This document shows, piece by piece, positions 9,337-17,064 of a stretch of DNA of 64,000 nt. The position numbers and the translations under genes were made by a program. Each line of letters opens with the position of its first letter. Position 1 is the first letter of the stretch. The notes beneath the pieces were generated by a model. It worked only from the letters and a program-made list of their open reading frames with translations, was not told the origin of the DNA and ran no database searches. This DNA is from Pollutibacter soli (GTDB taxonomy: Bacteria > Bacteroidota > Bacteroidia > Chitinophagales > Chitinophagaceae), in assembly GCA_029269725.1 (NCBI GenBank), contig JARJHS010000005.1, positions 228,513 to 292,512 of the forward strand. The letters run 5' to 3'.

Positions 9337-9590
9337 GGATGGATCGCGTCAGCACAGGATCTGACCAAATTCCTGGTTTATATTGATGACCTTTCATCAT
9401 CAAGTACTATACTTTCTGCACCAGCAACAGAGTTGATGATAACGCCTTTTACAGTCAATCAGAATTATGCCTGAGGATGGATCATTCCCGGAAATGATAA
9501 CTGGTGGCACCCTGGAGGTATACTTACGATCTGTACAAGTGATGATGCAGGGATACTGTTGAACGTAAAACGTTCAACAGTGAACGGTAT
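9337..9590 (+). pseudogene. Serine hydrolase (beta-lactamase family) C-terminal remnant
   Basis: The frame starting at 9337 reads GWIASAQDLTKFLVYID, then TELMITPFTVNQNYA, then a TGA stop at 9471-9473, then GWIIPGNDNWWHPGG. This order (GWIAS, DL.KF, Y-x-L-G-W, WWH-x-G) is the familiar C-terminal part of beta-lactamase-family serine hydrolases, with the TGA in place of the usual Leu before G-W. No N-terminal SxxK part is present upstream, and an ACGTT repeat sits at the 3' end. It is best read as a decayed gene end. The rest of the 9180-9608 gap holds nothing else that I can support. Confidence 0.55.
9558..9590. repeat. ACGTT-family repeat copy
   Basis: Contains TTGAACGTAAAACGTTCAAC followed by a partial AGTGAACG unit. 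The arms GTTGAACG and CGTTCAAC form an inverted repeat. It overlaps the 3' end of the serine-hydrolase remnant. Confidence 0.6.
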
Positions 9591-9608
9591 GCTTACAGAG
9601 GATTCATC

Positions 9609-10478
9609 TCAATTATTTTCCCGGGCCAGTTCTGCTGCTTCAACAAAATTGTTCAGGTGAACTTTGTTGATGATCAGCATCGGAACATGGCAATGATTGA
9701 TTAGATAGTGCAGGTTGGGGCCGGTATAAAATTGTTTGGAACTAACATCAATAAAAGGCGAAATCAGGATCAGGTCTGTTTTCTTTTTTCCTGCATACGC
9801 CATTATTTGTGGCAGAACAAACGGGGTGGTAGAAGAGCTTACTTTTATCGGCGAGTTCTTCGGTTCCTGTCTTTTGATTTCTGTTTCCAGGGCTTCCAGC
9901 GCAGCAGGGTCGTCACGATCTCCGGGTAAGCGAAGATTCAGTAATTCAATGTTTCCTTCTTTGAACACCTGACGGAGAACAGGGTAGTGACGTACAGCCG
10001 TTGGGATCATTCTTACGAGATAAAGAATATTGCTGAAGCTTGTCACTGTTTTTTCTTCCGGAATCAGCAACACCGGTGCAGGTGCATATTTGATTACGCC
10101 TGCTGCAGTACTCCCAAGATAACCTTGCCGGCTACCCGAAGCACCATGTGTGCCCATCACAATCAGGCTAATTCTTTTCTCAACCGCAGTTTTCAGAATT
10201 TCCCTGATGGGAATTCCATCACTTTCAAGAATTTCAGGTGGCAATCCTGTTGCCTGTTCCACCTCACTTTCAATTGCAACAAGGATACTGGCCGCATTCT
10301 TTTCAATATTATTCGAGGACAACATGGGGATACCCGCAAAACTCAGCATATTATCACGAACATGAAGCACCGTAATTGCCGCTTTCTGGATTTTCGCAAT
10401 ACATGTTGCAGTTTTTAGCGCATTTAAAGAGCCTTCACTGAAATCAATCGGCACCAGAATCCGCATCATTTCCTTCAT
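9609..10478 (-). CDS. Universal stress protein, tandem UspA domains
   Basis: A 289-aa cytoplasmic protein with two UspA-type domains. Domain 1 (about 1-145) starts MMRILVPIDFSEGSLNALKTA and ends with the nucleotide-binding motif GTHGASG then GYLGSTAAGVI, close to the G-2x-G-9x-G-(S/T) pattern of ATP-binding Usps. Domain 2 (about 150-289) is degenerate and lacks that motif. It lies 3 bp downstream of the 73-aa membrane protein and so is co-transcribed with it. Upstream of the pair is a CATTCTAA direct repeat (10751-10769) that also occurs before the neighbouring response regulator. A general stress or energy-limitation role is known for the family; the specific trigger is inferred. Confidence 0.85.
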   Translation of the reverse strand: MKEMMRILVPIDFSEGSLNALKTATCIAKIQKAAITVLHVRDNMLSFAGIPMLSSNNIEKNAASILVAIESEVEQATGLPPEILESDGIPIREILKTAVEKRISLIVMGTHGASGSRQGYLGSTAAGVIKYAPAPVLLIPEEKTVTSFSNILYLVRMIPTAVRHYPVLRQVFKEGNIELLNLRLPGDRDDPAALEALETEIKRQEPKNSPIKVSSSTTPFVLPQIMAYAGKKKTDLILISPFIDVSSKQFYTGPNLHYLINHCHVPMLIINKVHLNNFVEAAELARENN

Positions 10479-10481
10479 AAT

Positions 10482-10703
10482 TCAGTTTTTTAAATTACCG
10501 TTCGCCAGCTGTTGTTCCAGTTTCGTTTTCAGTTCAATGTTTATGGACATGATTGAATCATTCTGGATAATTAACTCCCGCATTTTCTGTCGGTAAAATT
10601 GTTTCTCCCTGAATACAAAAACCATCCCCATAGCCAGCAAAGTAATTAAGCCACCCGTCGCTATCGTTTTTAATGACACTCTCGTAATATTAATCGCTTG
10701 CAT
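10482..10703 (-). CDS. Small single-pass membrane protein, hypothetical
   Basis: A 73-aa protein with one transmembrane helix at about residues 14-32 (IATGGLITLLAMGMVFVF) and a charged C-terminal tail (KMRELIIQNDSIMSINIELKTK) that looks helical and coiled-coil prone. The family is not recognised. It is the first gene of a two-gene unit with the tandem Usp protein (3-bp gap) and is preceded by the putative response-regulator site at 10751-10769. The placement suggests a membrane partner in the same stress response, but this is only inference from position. Confidence 0.6.
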   Translation of the reverse strand: MQAINITRVSLKTIATGGLITLLAMGMVFVFREKQFYRQKMRELIIQNDSIMSINIELKTKLEQQLANGNLKN

Positions 10704-10750
10704 GGGCTGTAAAGGTCAAGTCTAAATCGCGGAATAAATAACCAAAAGCG

Positions 10751-10769
10751 TTAGAATGGTATTAGAATG
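10751..10769. promoter_or_regulatory. Direct repeat TTAGAATG-N3-TTAGAATG, putative operator
   Basis: TTAGAATG occurs at 10751-10758 and again at 10762-10769, an 11-bp period. It lies 48 bp upstream of the start of the small membrane protein/Usp unit. Direct repeats with about one helical turn are the usual binding layout for OmpR-type regulators, and one is encoded next door (12153-12830). Confidence 0.5.
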
Positions 10770-10775
10770 AAATTG

Positions 10776-12152
10776 TTACAATGCGGGCAGAACGACAGTG
10801 AAAGTGGTTTGTTCTCCAGGCACAGATTTCACTTCTATATTTCCTTTATGAAGTCGCACTATGCGCCAGGCCAGTGGAAGACCAAGGCCGAACCCGTTAG
10901 AAGTATCCTGCTCATGGCTGCCGCGGTAGAACGGCTGAAATATATGCTGGAGATCAGCATCAGGAATACCTGGACCTATGTTACCTATGTCGATCCTGAA
11001 TGAGTTATTCGAAACACTCAACTGGATATCGGCGTGATGATTTGTTGAATATTTGCATGCATTAACCACTATGTTTTTCAACGCTGTGAAAAGCAACTCT
11101 TCATTTCCATGAAATAAAAGTTCTGATTCGGTTTCAGGAAAATCATTGAAACGAAGACTCACATCAAACTCAGGCTGAAGTTTCCTTACAGACGCAGGAA
11201 GATGCATGACCAGTTCATCGATCCTGAACTGGTGGATATGAAGTCCGCCTTTGTCTCCTGATGCTTTTGCAAATTCCAGTAACGTTTGGGTTAGTTTATT
11301 CATATGCCTCACATCTTCCAGTACAGACGACATTACTGAGCGGTAATGTTCGTTTGCGCGTTCACGTTGCAGCGCAATTTCGAGTTGACTTGAAATGGAT
11401 GTGAGTGGCGTAGAAAGTTCGTGTGATGCATTCGAAATAAATCTTCTCTGCAGTTCGAAACTTTCCTGTAAACGGTCCAGCAAATCATTCAACGTTGATG
11501 AGAGCTTATGCCATTCATCTTCAGAAGCGCCGGTGGGGATACGTTTGGTCAGGTTTTGTGCAGTAATTTCTTCTACTTCGTCTGAAATCCTGGTAATGGG
11601 ACGCAATAACCTTCCGGAGAAAAAATACCCGACAAGGATTGTGAAAGCGATCCCGCTGATAAAACTCAACATCAGGATATTCCCCAGCGATGCCAGGCTT
11701 TTTTTGCCTTCTTCATCTTCCGCTGCACAAACAACCGTAATTCTTGCATTTGCGGCCGAGTAGTGATATGCAACTGCTTCTTTGGTTCCTTCAGTAAAAA
11801 ACACCCGCTGGTTTACTCTCGCCTCATTCAGAATTTCCGGAGTGACGTGAAGTGTATCGCCCGGATCATCGCTATAACTGTAAATCGTCTGATTGAGATA
11901 ATTAAATGCCTGCACAGATTTGTCTTTCAGTGAAATCGTAGTCAGCGAATCAATATGCTCAACCAGCTGCCGATCAAAAATTTCTGATTTACTCAGCAGC
12001 CGCGCTGTGGTGATCGCACGATTGGTTAACCTGCGGGTAATATTTTCCTGCCTGGCCTGTCTTGAGAAATAGTAAATACTTGCACACACGATTCCCAATA
12101 TGGAAAAAACCAGCAGCGTGAACAGGAAGATGATCCTTAAACGAACCGGCAT
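10776..12152 (-). CDS. Sensor histidine kinase, HAMP-HisKA-HATPase
   Basis: A 458-aa inner-membrane kinase. TM1 is at about residues 7-29 and TM2 at about 158-178; the roughly 130-residue periplasmic part between them should be the sensor. A HAMP linker (about 180-232) and a HisKA domain follow, with phospho-acceptor His244 in SNASHELSTPL. The HATPase domain shows the N box (NIVVNACKYS), G1 (IGPGIPD) and G2 (GFGLGLPLA). The start codon abuts the stop of the response regulator gene (12153) with no gap, so the two are one transcript with the regulator first. Shared upstream motifs suggest that the pair controls itself and the adjacent Usp genes. The signal is unknown. Confidence 0.9.
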   Translation of the reverse strand: MPVRLRIIFLFTLLVFSILGIVCASIYYFSRQARQENITRRLTNRAITTARLLSKSEIFDRQLVEHIDSLTTISLKDKSVQAFNYLNQTIYSYSDDPGDTLHVTPEILNEARVNQRVFFTEGTKEAVAYHYSAANARITVVCAAEDEEGKKSLASLGNILMLSFISGIAFTILVGYFFSGRLLRPITRISDEVEEITAQNLTKRIPTGASEDEWHKLSSTLNDLLDRLQESFELQRRFISNASHELSTPLTSISSQLEIALQRERANEHYRSVMSSVLEDVRHMNKLTQTLLEFAKASGDKGGLHIHQFRIDELVMHLPASVRKLQPEFDVSLRFNDFPETESELLFHGNEELLFTALKNIVVNACKYSTNHHADIQLSVSNNSFRIDIGNIGPGIPDADLQHIFQPFYRGSHEQDTSNGFGLGLPLAWRIVRLHKGNIEVKSVPGEQTTFTVVLPAL

Positions 12153-12830
12153 TTAGTTCTCTTTTAAAATGTAACCTATACCGATATGAGTTTGTATCAG
12201 TTTATTCGGATAGGGCTTGTCAACTTTATTTCTGATATAGTTGATGTAAACATCGATGATATTTGTGTTGGTATCAAAATCAATCTCCCAGACATTAATT
12301 GCAATTTCAGCCCTGCTCAACACTTTGTTCTTATTCCTCACAAGGTATTCAAGTAATTGAAATTCTTTGACCGTCAGGTTAATATTATCTCCGGCACGGG
12401 AGACTTCTTTGGTATCGAGATCCATTGTAAGATCGCCTGCATAAAGTTTATTCACAGTTACTGCCGCCTGAAGACCCCTTCTGAAAATAGCCCTGATTTT
12501 CAGGACCAGTTCCTTAAACTCAAAAGGTTTGATGATATAATCGTCGGCCCCTGCGTCGTAGCCAAGCACCTTGTCCTCGATTGTACTCATCGCTGTCAGC
12601 ATGATAACGGGAGTATGTGCATCTTTTTCGCGGATCAGTTTGCAAAGGTCAATTCCGTTGATTCCGGGAAGATTGATGTCAAGGATCACCAGGTCAAAAA
12701 CTTCCGAATGAAAGAGTTCGAGACCAGCATTTCCGTCGTGTGCTGTGATCACTTTATATCCGAATTCGCCCAATCCGAATTTCAATGTATCGGCAATCCT
12801 TACTTCATCCTCAACCAACAGAATTTTCAT
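12153..12830 (-). CDS. OmpR-family response regulator
   Basis: A 225-aa DNA-binding regulator. The receiver domain starts MKILLVEDEVRIADTL, with phosphorylation site Asp51 in VILDINLPG and the conserved Lys in DDYIIKPFEF. The C-terminal winged helix (about residues 130-225) ends TNIIDVYINYIRNKVDKP and HIGIGYILKEN, as in the OmpR/PhoB class. An upstream in-frame ATG would add six residues, but the start at 12830 gives the canonical N-terminus. It is translated just ahead of its cognate kinase. Candidate binding sites with an 11-bp period occur upstream of itself (12908-12926) and of two Usp genes, suggesting autoregulation. Confidence 0.92.
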   Translation of the reverse strand: MKILLVEDEVRIADTLKFGLGEFGYKVITAHDGNAGLELFHSEVFDLVILDINLPGINGIDLCKLIREKDAHTPVIMLTAMSTIEDKVLGYDAGADDYIIKPFEFKELVLKIRAIFRRGLQAAVTVNKLYAGDLTMDLDTKEVSRAGDNINLTVKEFQLLEYLVRNKNKVLSRAEIAINVWEIDFDTNTNIIDVYINYIRNKVDKPYPNKLIQTHIGIGYILKEN

Positions 12831-12871
12831 ATTCAAACTTTTGTGCAAAGGTACCTCCTAATGCCGTAAAG

Positions 12872-12887
12872 GCCAGTTCAGACTGGC
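12872..12887. other. Short perfect hairpin in RR leader
   Basis: GCCAGT-TCAG-ACTGGC, a 6-bp perfect stem with a 4-nt loop, between the putative operator and the response regulator start on the minus strand. There is no T-tract, so it is not a standard terminator. Its role is unknown. Confidence 0.3.
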
Positions 12888-12907
12888 TCTACAGGTGATT
12901 TTTAACG

Positions 12908-12926
12908 CATTCTAATTGATTTCTAA
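12908..12926. promoter_or_regulatory. Direct repeat CATTCTAA-N3-ATTTCTAA, putative operator
   Basis: CATTCTAA at 12908-12915 and ATTTCTAA at 12919-12926, an 11-bp period. This is the same motif (other strand) and spacing as 10751-10769. It lies 78 bp upstream of the response regulator ATG on the minus strand, which suits autoregulation. Confidence 0.5.
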
Positions 12927-13725
12927 TCAAAGTCTATTGCGCATCAGTAAAGACCATTCATCTCCATTATCGCAGAAATTGTTTCATTGCCCGAGATCGT
13001 TAAACCTTCTTTAAATCGAAAGATGCAAAAAAGAGTCGGAGGATCGGATTTGATAAATATTACAGGCGAAATCCGACGCTGAATTTTGAAGAAAAGTTCC
13101 TTTATGCAGTATAGCTCAAACTGAAAATATGGTATGATAATCCTGGTTTGAAAACTGGTTTCTTTTTGCCTTGAATTCGAAACAGGTGAACTGGTTCGGT
13201 AATGCCCGACAGGCAGGATTTCCTGCAGCCCCAACCATTGCTAATTACCTTTTTTTTAACCACTGACGGTTTAAATACCTGCCCGGTTAATGCCAGCATT
13301 GTTAAAGACCTGGAAAAAGAGATCCTTTCCAATAACACCACACCTTTGGTAGCAACAAATACGGTACTTAAAGAACGTGCCGGAACCGGGTATATCTACG
13401 CCAGTAATGCTGCCAATGGTGAAGAACGCCGTCGTTTTTCAAAAAAGATTTATGACATCCTGTCCGCTTACTGCGGATATCAATGGCGCTGTAAATATTC
13501 GGATGATTCCGGCGCATTGGGTTAAAGATTGAAGTTTATTGATTTCTACTGATGAAAGTGTATTTTCCAGGGCCGTTGGTCGACTAAAAATTGCCTTACG
13601 TCTCAAATTTTCTCCGGACTTGCCTCATAATTTTAATTTGCCTGCGGAATAGGTACGGGATTTGTCTGTACTTTCCAGTCTGAATTACAGACTTTTCATA
13701 ACCCCGGAAATTAACAACTATAACA
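12927..13725. other. 800-bp region with no convincing gene; possible TnpB-like tail
   Basis: No frame here has a recognisable protein family with a proper start. A plus-strand open frame (13202-13525) reads as low-quality sequence. In another plus frame, 13461-13532 encodes CPLTADINGAVNIRMIPAHW followed by VKD and a stop. ADINGAVNI resembles the C-terminal Asp motif of IS605-type OrfB/TnpB nucleases (usual form ADxNAAxNI), so a decayed transposon end is possible. The match is short and upstream frames are broken. Confidence 0.25.
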
Positions 13726-14445
13726 ATGAAAAATGTTCAACGAATTTTCTTAACAGCCGTTCTTATTTGCTCTGTTTCTTTGCTGAAGGCACAGACTGCC
13801 GATGAAGTACTCAACAAGCATATTGAAGCAATCGGAGGCAAGGCAAAAGTAGCAGGAGTTACTTCTGTCAAAACAGATATTACGATGCAGGTCATGGGAA
13901 ATGACGCGCCAAGTTCAACTGTTATCCTGGTAGGCAAGGGTTTTAAAAGCGAAGCCGAGTTTCAGGGACAGAAGATCGTTCAGATCATTACAGACAAAGG
14001 TGGTTGGGCAATGAATCCGATGGCCGGCAGTTCTGATTTGCAGCCGATCCCTGACGATCAGTATAAAAATGCAAAAGAGCAGATCTATTTTACTCCATTT
14101 CTCGATTATGCTGCGCAGGGAGCAAAAGTTGAACTCGCAGGAACAGAAAAAGTGGGTGATAAAGATGCTTTTAAAATCAAATACACCAGTAAAGATGGTA
14201 TTGTAACCAGCTATCTTTTTGATCCAACAAGTTATTACCTCGTAAAAACTGTTAAAACAGGCGAGATGATGGGGCAGTCAGTAGAAGTAAGCACTACCTA
14301 CAGCGATTTTAAAAAGACTGATTATGGTGTTGTAATCCCTTACAAAACTGATATCGACCTGGGCGGACAATTCCAGCTGGCTTATGTTACTAAAAAGGCT
14401 GAATTTAATAGTGCAGTTGATCCTGCAATTTTTGCAGTGAAATAA
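13726..14445 (+). CDS. Exported LolA-like outer-membrane lipoprotein-sorting family protein
   Basis: A 239-aa protein with a signal peptide (MKNVQRIFLTAVLICSVSLLKAQ). The mature part starts TADEVLNKHIEAIGGKAKV, the usual opening of a Bacteroidota family annotated as outer-membrane lipoprotein-sorting or LolA-like. It is rich in beta strands, with motifs such as GTEKVGDKDAFKIKYTSKDG, SYYLVKTVKT and TYSDFKKTDYGVVIPYKTD. The fold probably binds lipid or a hydrophobic ligand in the periplasm. It is not the true LolA, and the function is unproven. It is monocistronic and followed by a strong intrinsic terminator (14468-14500). Confidence 0.7.
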   Translation: MKNVQRIFLTAVLICSVSLLKAQTADEVLNKHIEAIGGKAKVAGVTSVKTDITMQVMGNDAPSSTVILVGKGFKSEAEFQGQKIVQIITDKGGWAMNPMAGSSDLQPIPDDQYKNAKEQIYFTPFLDYAAQGAKVELAGTEKVGDKDAFKIKYTSKDGIVTSYLFDPTSYYLVKTVKTGEMMGQSVEVSTTYSDFKKTDYGVVIPYKTDIDLGGQFQLAYVTKKAEFNSAVDPAIFAVK

Positions 14446-14467
14446 TAATTAAGAAATGAAATTATCT

Positions 14468-14500
14468 GGCCGGCAGCAGTTGTTGCCGGCCTTTTTATTT
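14468..14500 (+). terminator. Rho-independent terminator
   Basis: A perfect 8-bp stem GGCCGGCA (14468-14475) and TGCCGGCC (14484-14491) with an 8-nt loop, followed by a T-rich run. It lies 22 bp after the LolA-like gene. Confidence 0.85.
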
Positions 14501-14643
14501 TAGAATAGAGGAGAGGGAATACAGGATACAACCGTTGAAAGATGAAATCCGAAAACAGTGAGCAGTGACTATTGTTAAGTCAATAGGCGATAGTAAATAG
14601 CCCGCTTTAAGAAATATCTTATACAACGAAGCCATGTTAGTTT

Positions 14644-14679
14644 AATCGTAGAGAAGCCTTGCATCGCGTCTCTACGATT
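14644..14679. repeat. Imperfect CGTAGAGA-type palindrome
   Basis: Arms AATCGTAGAGA (14644-14654) and TCTCTACGATT (14669-14679) pair perfectly; the middle (AGCCTTGCATCGCG) is a degenerate form of the perfect core ACGCGATGCATCGCGT seen at 51133-51148. Same family, older copy. Confidence 0.75.
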
Positions 14680-14841
14680 TAACAGAACGATTTTCGAACA
14701 GAAATTTCACAATCATTATCAGCCCGCTGTTCCTTCTGCCTGCTGCCTTCTACCTTTTTTCATCCCATTTTCCCGCAGTTTAATCACATTTATTCCACTG
14801 CCACAATTCATTGCTTTAATCTTGCTGAAGCAATCGAGAAA

Positions 14842-16359
14842 ATGAAACTACGCTGGAAAGATCATGAACTATTCTTTATAACTGTCCTTGCAATTGCGCA
14901 GGTTATTGCAGATCTTACTGCATTATATGCTCCGAAGTTTTCTAATTTTGCGTATCCGGAAAGTCGATTAGGCGGAAATGTCCTGAGAAATATCCTGATG
15001 CCACAGATGGGCTCAGTGTTACTTTTGTATGGAACGTATCTCGCCATTGTTTTTCTGATTATGCCATTGATAAGGCGCATACGTTTTACGGATATTGCGA
15101 CAGTTTTTTCCCGCGCCACCGTTAAACTGATCGCATCCATTTGTACTCTTTCATTTCTACTTGCACTTGGTATTAACACTTTGGGATTCTACGCTCAGCC
15201 ATGGAAATACAATTATGCCGGTTTTGGGATACTGGCTTTATTTGGATATAATGATGAACCATTAGCCAATATTTTTACAGGCACGGGCCGGGCGCTTGTT
15301 TTTGTTTCGATAGTTTCATTGATAATCTGTATCCGTGAGTTTATCTCCTGGCTGATCATCCGGAAAGAAAATGGGAGAGAGTTCAGGATAATGGTTGTAA
15401 ACAATATCACTGCTCTGATGCTTTTGTATTTCGTCGTTCTCGTGTTGATAAATCCGTCGAATTACAGTTTCAGGATTTATATTGCCTATGTGACGCCCAT
15501 TCTTGCAATTTATATTTACCTGACATTCGGGCTGTTTCCAAAGGCGCCTGATTTTTCATTCTCGGATCGGAAAGTCTGGCTCAGGATTTTTATCGCCAGC
15601 ATCATTTGTATCATCCCGTCTTTTGTTTTTCTCGGAGAATCGAATAATGCTTTTCAGAAAATAATCTATTGGCTGATTATAGTCTTCCTTGTTGTTCCTC
15701 TCACCTTATTTCTGTTCCGTCAGCGGGGCGATCAGATCATGCAGTTGCGTGGAATGCAAACAGCCCTGGCTCGCTCGTCCGCAGACCTGCAACATTTACG
15801 CGCGCAGATCAATCCGCATTTTCTTTTCAATGCGTTGAACACATTGTATGGAACATCACTGATGGAGAAAGCGGATAAGACGGCAGAGGGTATTCAGCGA
15901 CTAGGAGATATGATGCGATTCATGCTTCATGAAAACACCAGGGATTTTATTTCGATGGAAAAGGAACTGGACTACCTGCGCAATTATCTCGCACTCCAAA
16001 AATTAAGGACCGCAGTCTCGCCTTTTGTACGGATCGATGACAACCTGGATGAAGTAAAGTGCAAGGCAGGTATAGCCCCGATGTTGCTGATCCCGTTTGT
16101 GGAAAATGCATTTAAGCATGGCATTAGTCTGCAGACTGAATCCTGGATTCGTATACAACTTCAATGCTCAGGTAACGAAATTGAATTTGAAGTTGCCAAC
16201 AGCATTCATAAGATATCTGAAAATGATCCCGAAAGAGATATATCAGGAATCGGTTTGAAGAATGTGACCGAAAGATTAAAACTGTTGTATCCGGGTAAAC
16301 ATAATCTGCATATCAGCAAAACCGATAATGAATATGTCGTTAAATTGAATTTATATTAA
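14842..16359 (+). CDS. LytS-type sensor histidine kinase
   Basis: A 505-aa kinase of the His_kinase (LytS/YehU) class. The N-terminal 300 residues hold about eight hydrophobic helices and no recognised extracytoplasmic domain, so the sensor is probably the membrane part itself. The kinase core starts near residue 320 with His326 in QINPHFLFNALNTLYG, then LLIPFVENAFKHGI (N box) and GIGLKNVTERLKLLYPG (G box). The stop is 6 bp before the LytTR response regulator, which is its obvious partner. The signal is unknown; the third gene of the operon is a serine hydrolase, so cell-wall or peptide sensing is possible but not shown. Confidence 0.9.
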   Translation: MKLRWKDHELFFITVLAIAQVIADLTALYAPKFSNFAYPESRLGGNVLRNILMPQMGSVLLLYGTYLAIVFLIMPLIRRIRFTDIATVFSRATVKLIASICTLSFLLALGINTLGFYAQPWKYNYAGFGILALFGYNDEPLANIFTGTGRALVFVSIVSLIICIREFISWLIIRKENGREFRIMVVNNITALMLLYFVVLVLINPSNYSFRIYIAYVTPILAIYIYLTFGLFPKAPDFSFSDRKVWLRIFIASIICIIPSFVFLGESNNAFQKIIYWLIIVFLVVPLTLFLFRQRGDQIMQLRGMQTALARSSADLQHLRAQINPHFLFNALNTLYGTSLMEKADKTAEGIQRLGDMMRFMLHENTRDFISMEKELDYLRNYLALQKLRTAVSPFVRIDDNLDEVKCKAGIAPMLLIPFVENAFKHGISLQTESWIRIQLQCSGNEIEFEVANSIHKISENDPERDISGIGLKNVTERLKLLYPGKHNLHISKTDNEYVVKLNLY

Positions 16360-16365
16360 AATCTT

Positions 16366-17058
16366 ATGCTTAAAGCGATTGTAGTGGATGATGAACCGAT
16401 GGCGCTGGAAGTGGTTCGCGCTTTTACTGAAAAAGTTGTATTTGTTGATGTAAAAGGTTACTTCACCAACGGTTTTGAAGCATTGGATTTTCTTCGAATC
16501 CATGATATCGATCTTATTTTTCTTGATATCCACATGCCCGACCTGACCGGAATCGAAATGATACGTTCATTGCCGAAGTCTCCGATGGTCATTTTCACAA
16601 CCGCATACAGCGAACACGCCGTCGAAAGCTTTGAGTTAAATGCAATTGATTATCTGTTGAAGCCATATTCCATGTCGAGGTTCCTGAAAGCATGTAATAA
16701 AGCATATGATCACTTCAAGCTGAAGCAGCATCCGTCGGGTGTTCCGATACCAGAGGACTACATCTTTATAAAAGACGGTTACGAACAGGTACGTGTTGAT
16801 TTGAATGAAATCCGGTATGCGGAAGGAAATGGTAATTATATTGATTTTGTTCTCGAAAATAAAAAAGTAACCTCACGGTTAACGATGAACGAAGCTGAAG
16901 CATTACTCCCGGAAAATGCTTTTGTCAGGATTCATAGATCATATATCATTTCAAAAAAGTTTATTCGGAAGCTAACAAAAAAATCAATCTGGATCGGGCA
17001 GGCAGAAATTCCTGTAGGCGCGGCCTATGTCGATGATCTGGAGAATCTTCTAAAATAA
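16366..17058 (+). CDS. LytTR-family response regulator
   Basis: A 230-aa regulator. The receiver opens MLKAIVVDDEPMALEVV, with phospho-acceptor Asp54 in LIFLDIHMPDL and Lys in DYLLKPYSMSRF. The C-terminal LytTR DNA-binding domain (about residues 130-230) shows IFIKDGYEQVRVDLNEIRYA and FVRIHRSYIISKKFI. It starts 6 bp after the kinase and ends 6 bp before the serine hydrolase, so all three are one transcript. LytTR proteins bind direct repeats with about a two-turn spacing; no target site was identified. Confidence 0.92.
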   Translation: MLKAIVVDDEPMALEVVRAFTEKVVFVDVKGYFTNGFEALDFLRIHDIDLIFLDIHMPDLTGIEMIRSLPKSPMVIFTTAYSEHAVESFELNAIDYLLKPYSMSRFLKACNKAYDHFKLKQHPSGVPIPEDYIFIKDGYEQVRVDLNEIRYAEGNGNYIDFVLENKKVTSRLTMNEAEALLPENAFVRIHRSYIISKKFIRKLTKKSIWIGQAEIPVGAAYVDDLENLLK

Positions 17059-17064
17059 TTTAAG

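Larger units (their letters stand above)
14446..14841. other. Intergenic region with terminator and palindromic repeat
   Basis: About 400 bp. Holds the terminator at 14468-14500, the imperfect palindrome at 14644-14679, and a CTGCCTGCTGCCTTCT-type low-complexity stretch near 14736-14751 similar to one at 32139-32160. The promoter for the downstream LytS/LytTR operon should lie in the last 80 bp; I could not place it. Confidence 0.45.
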
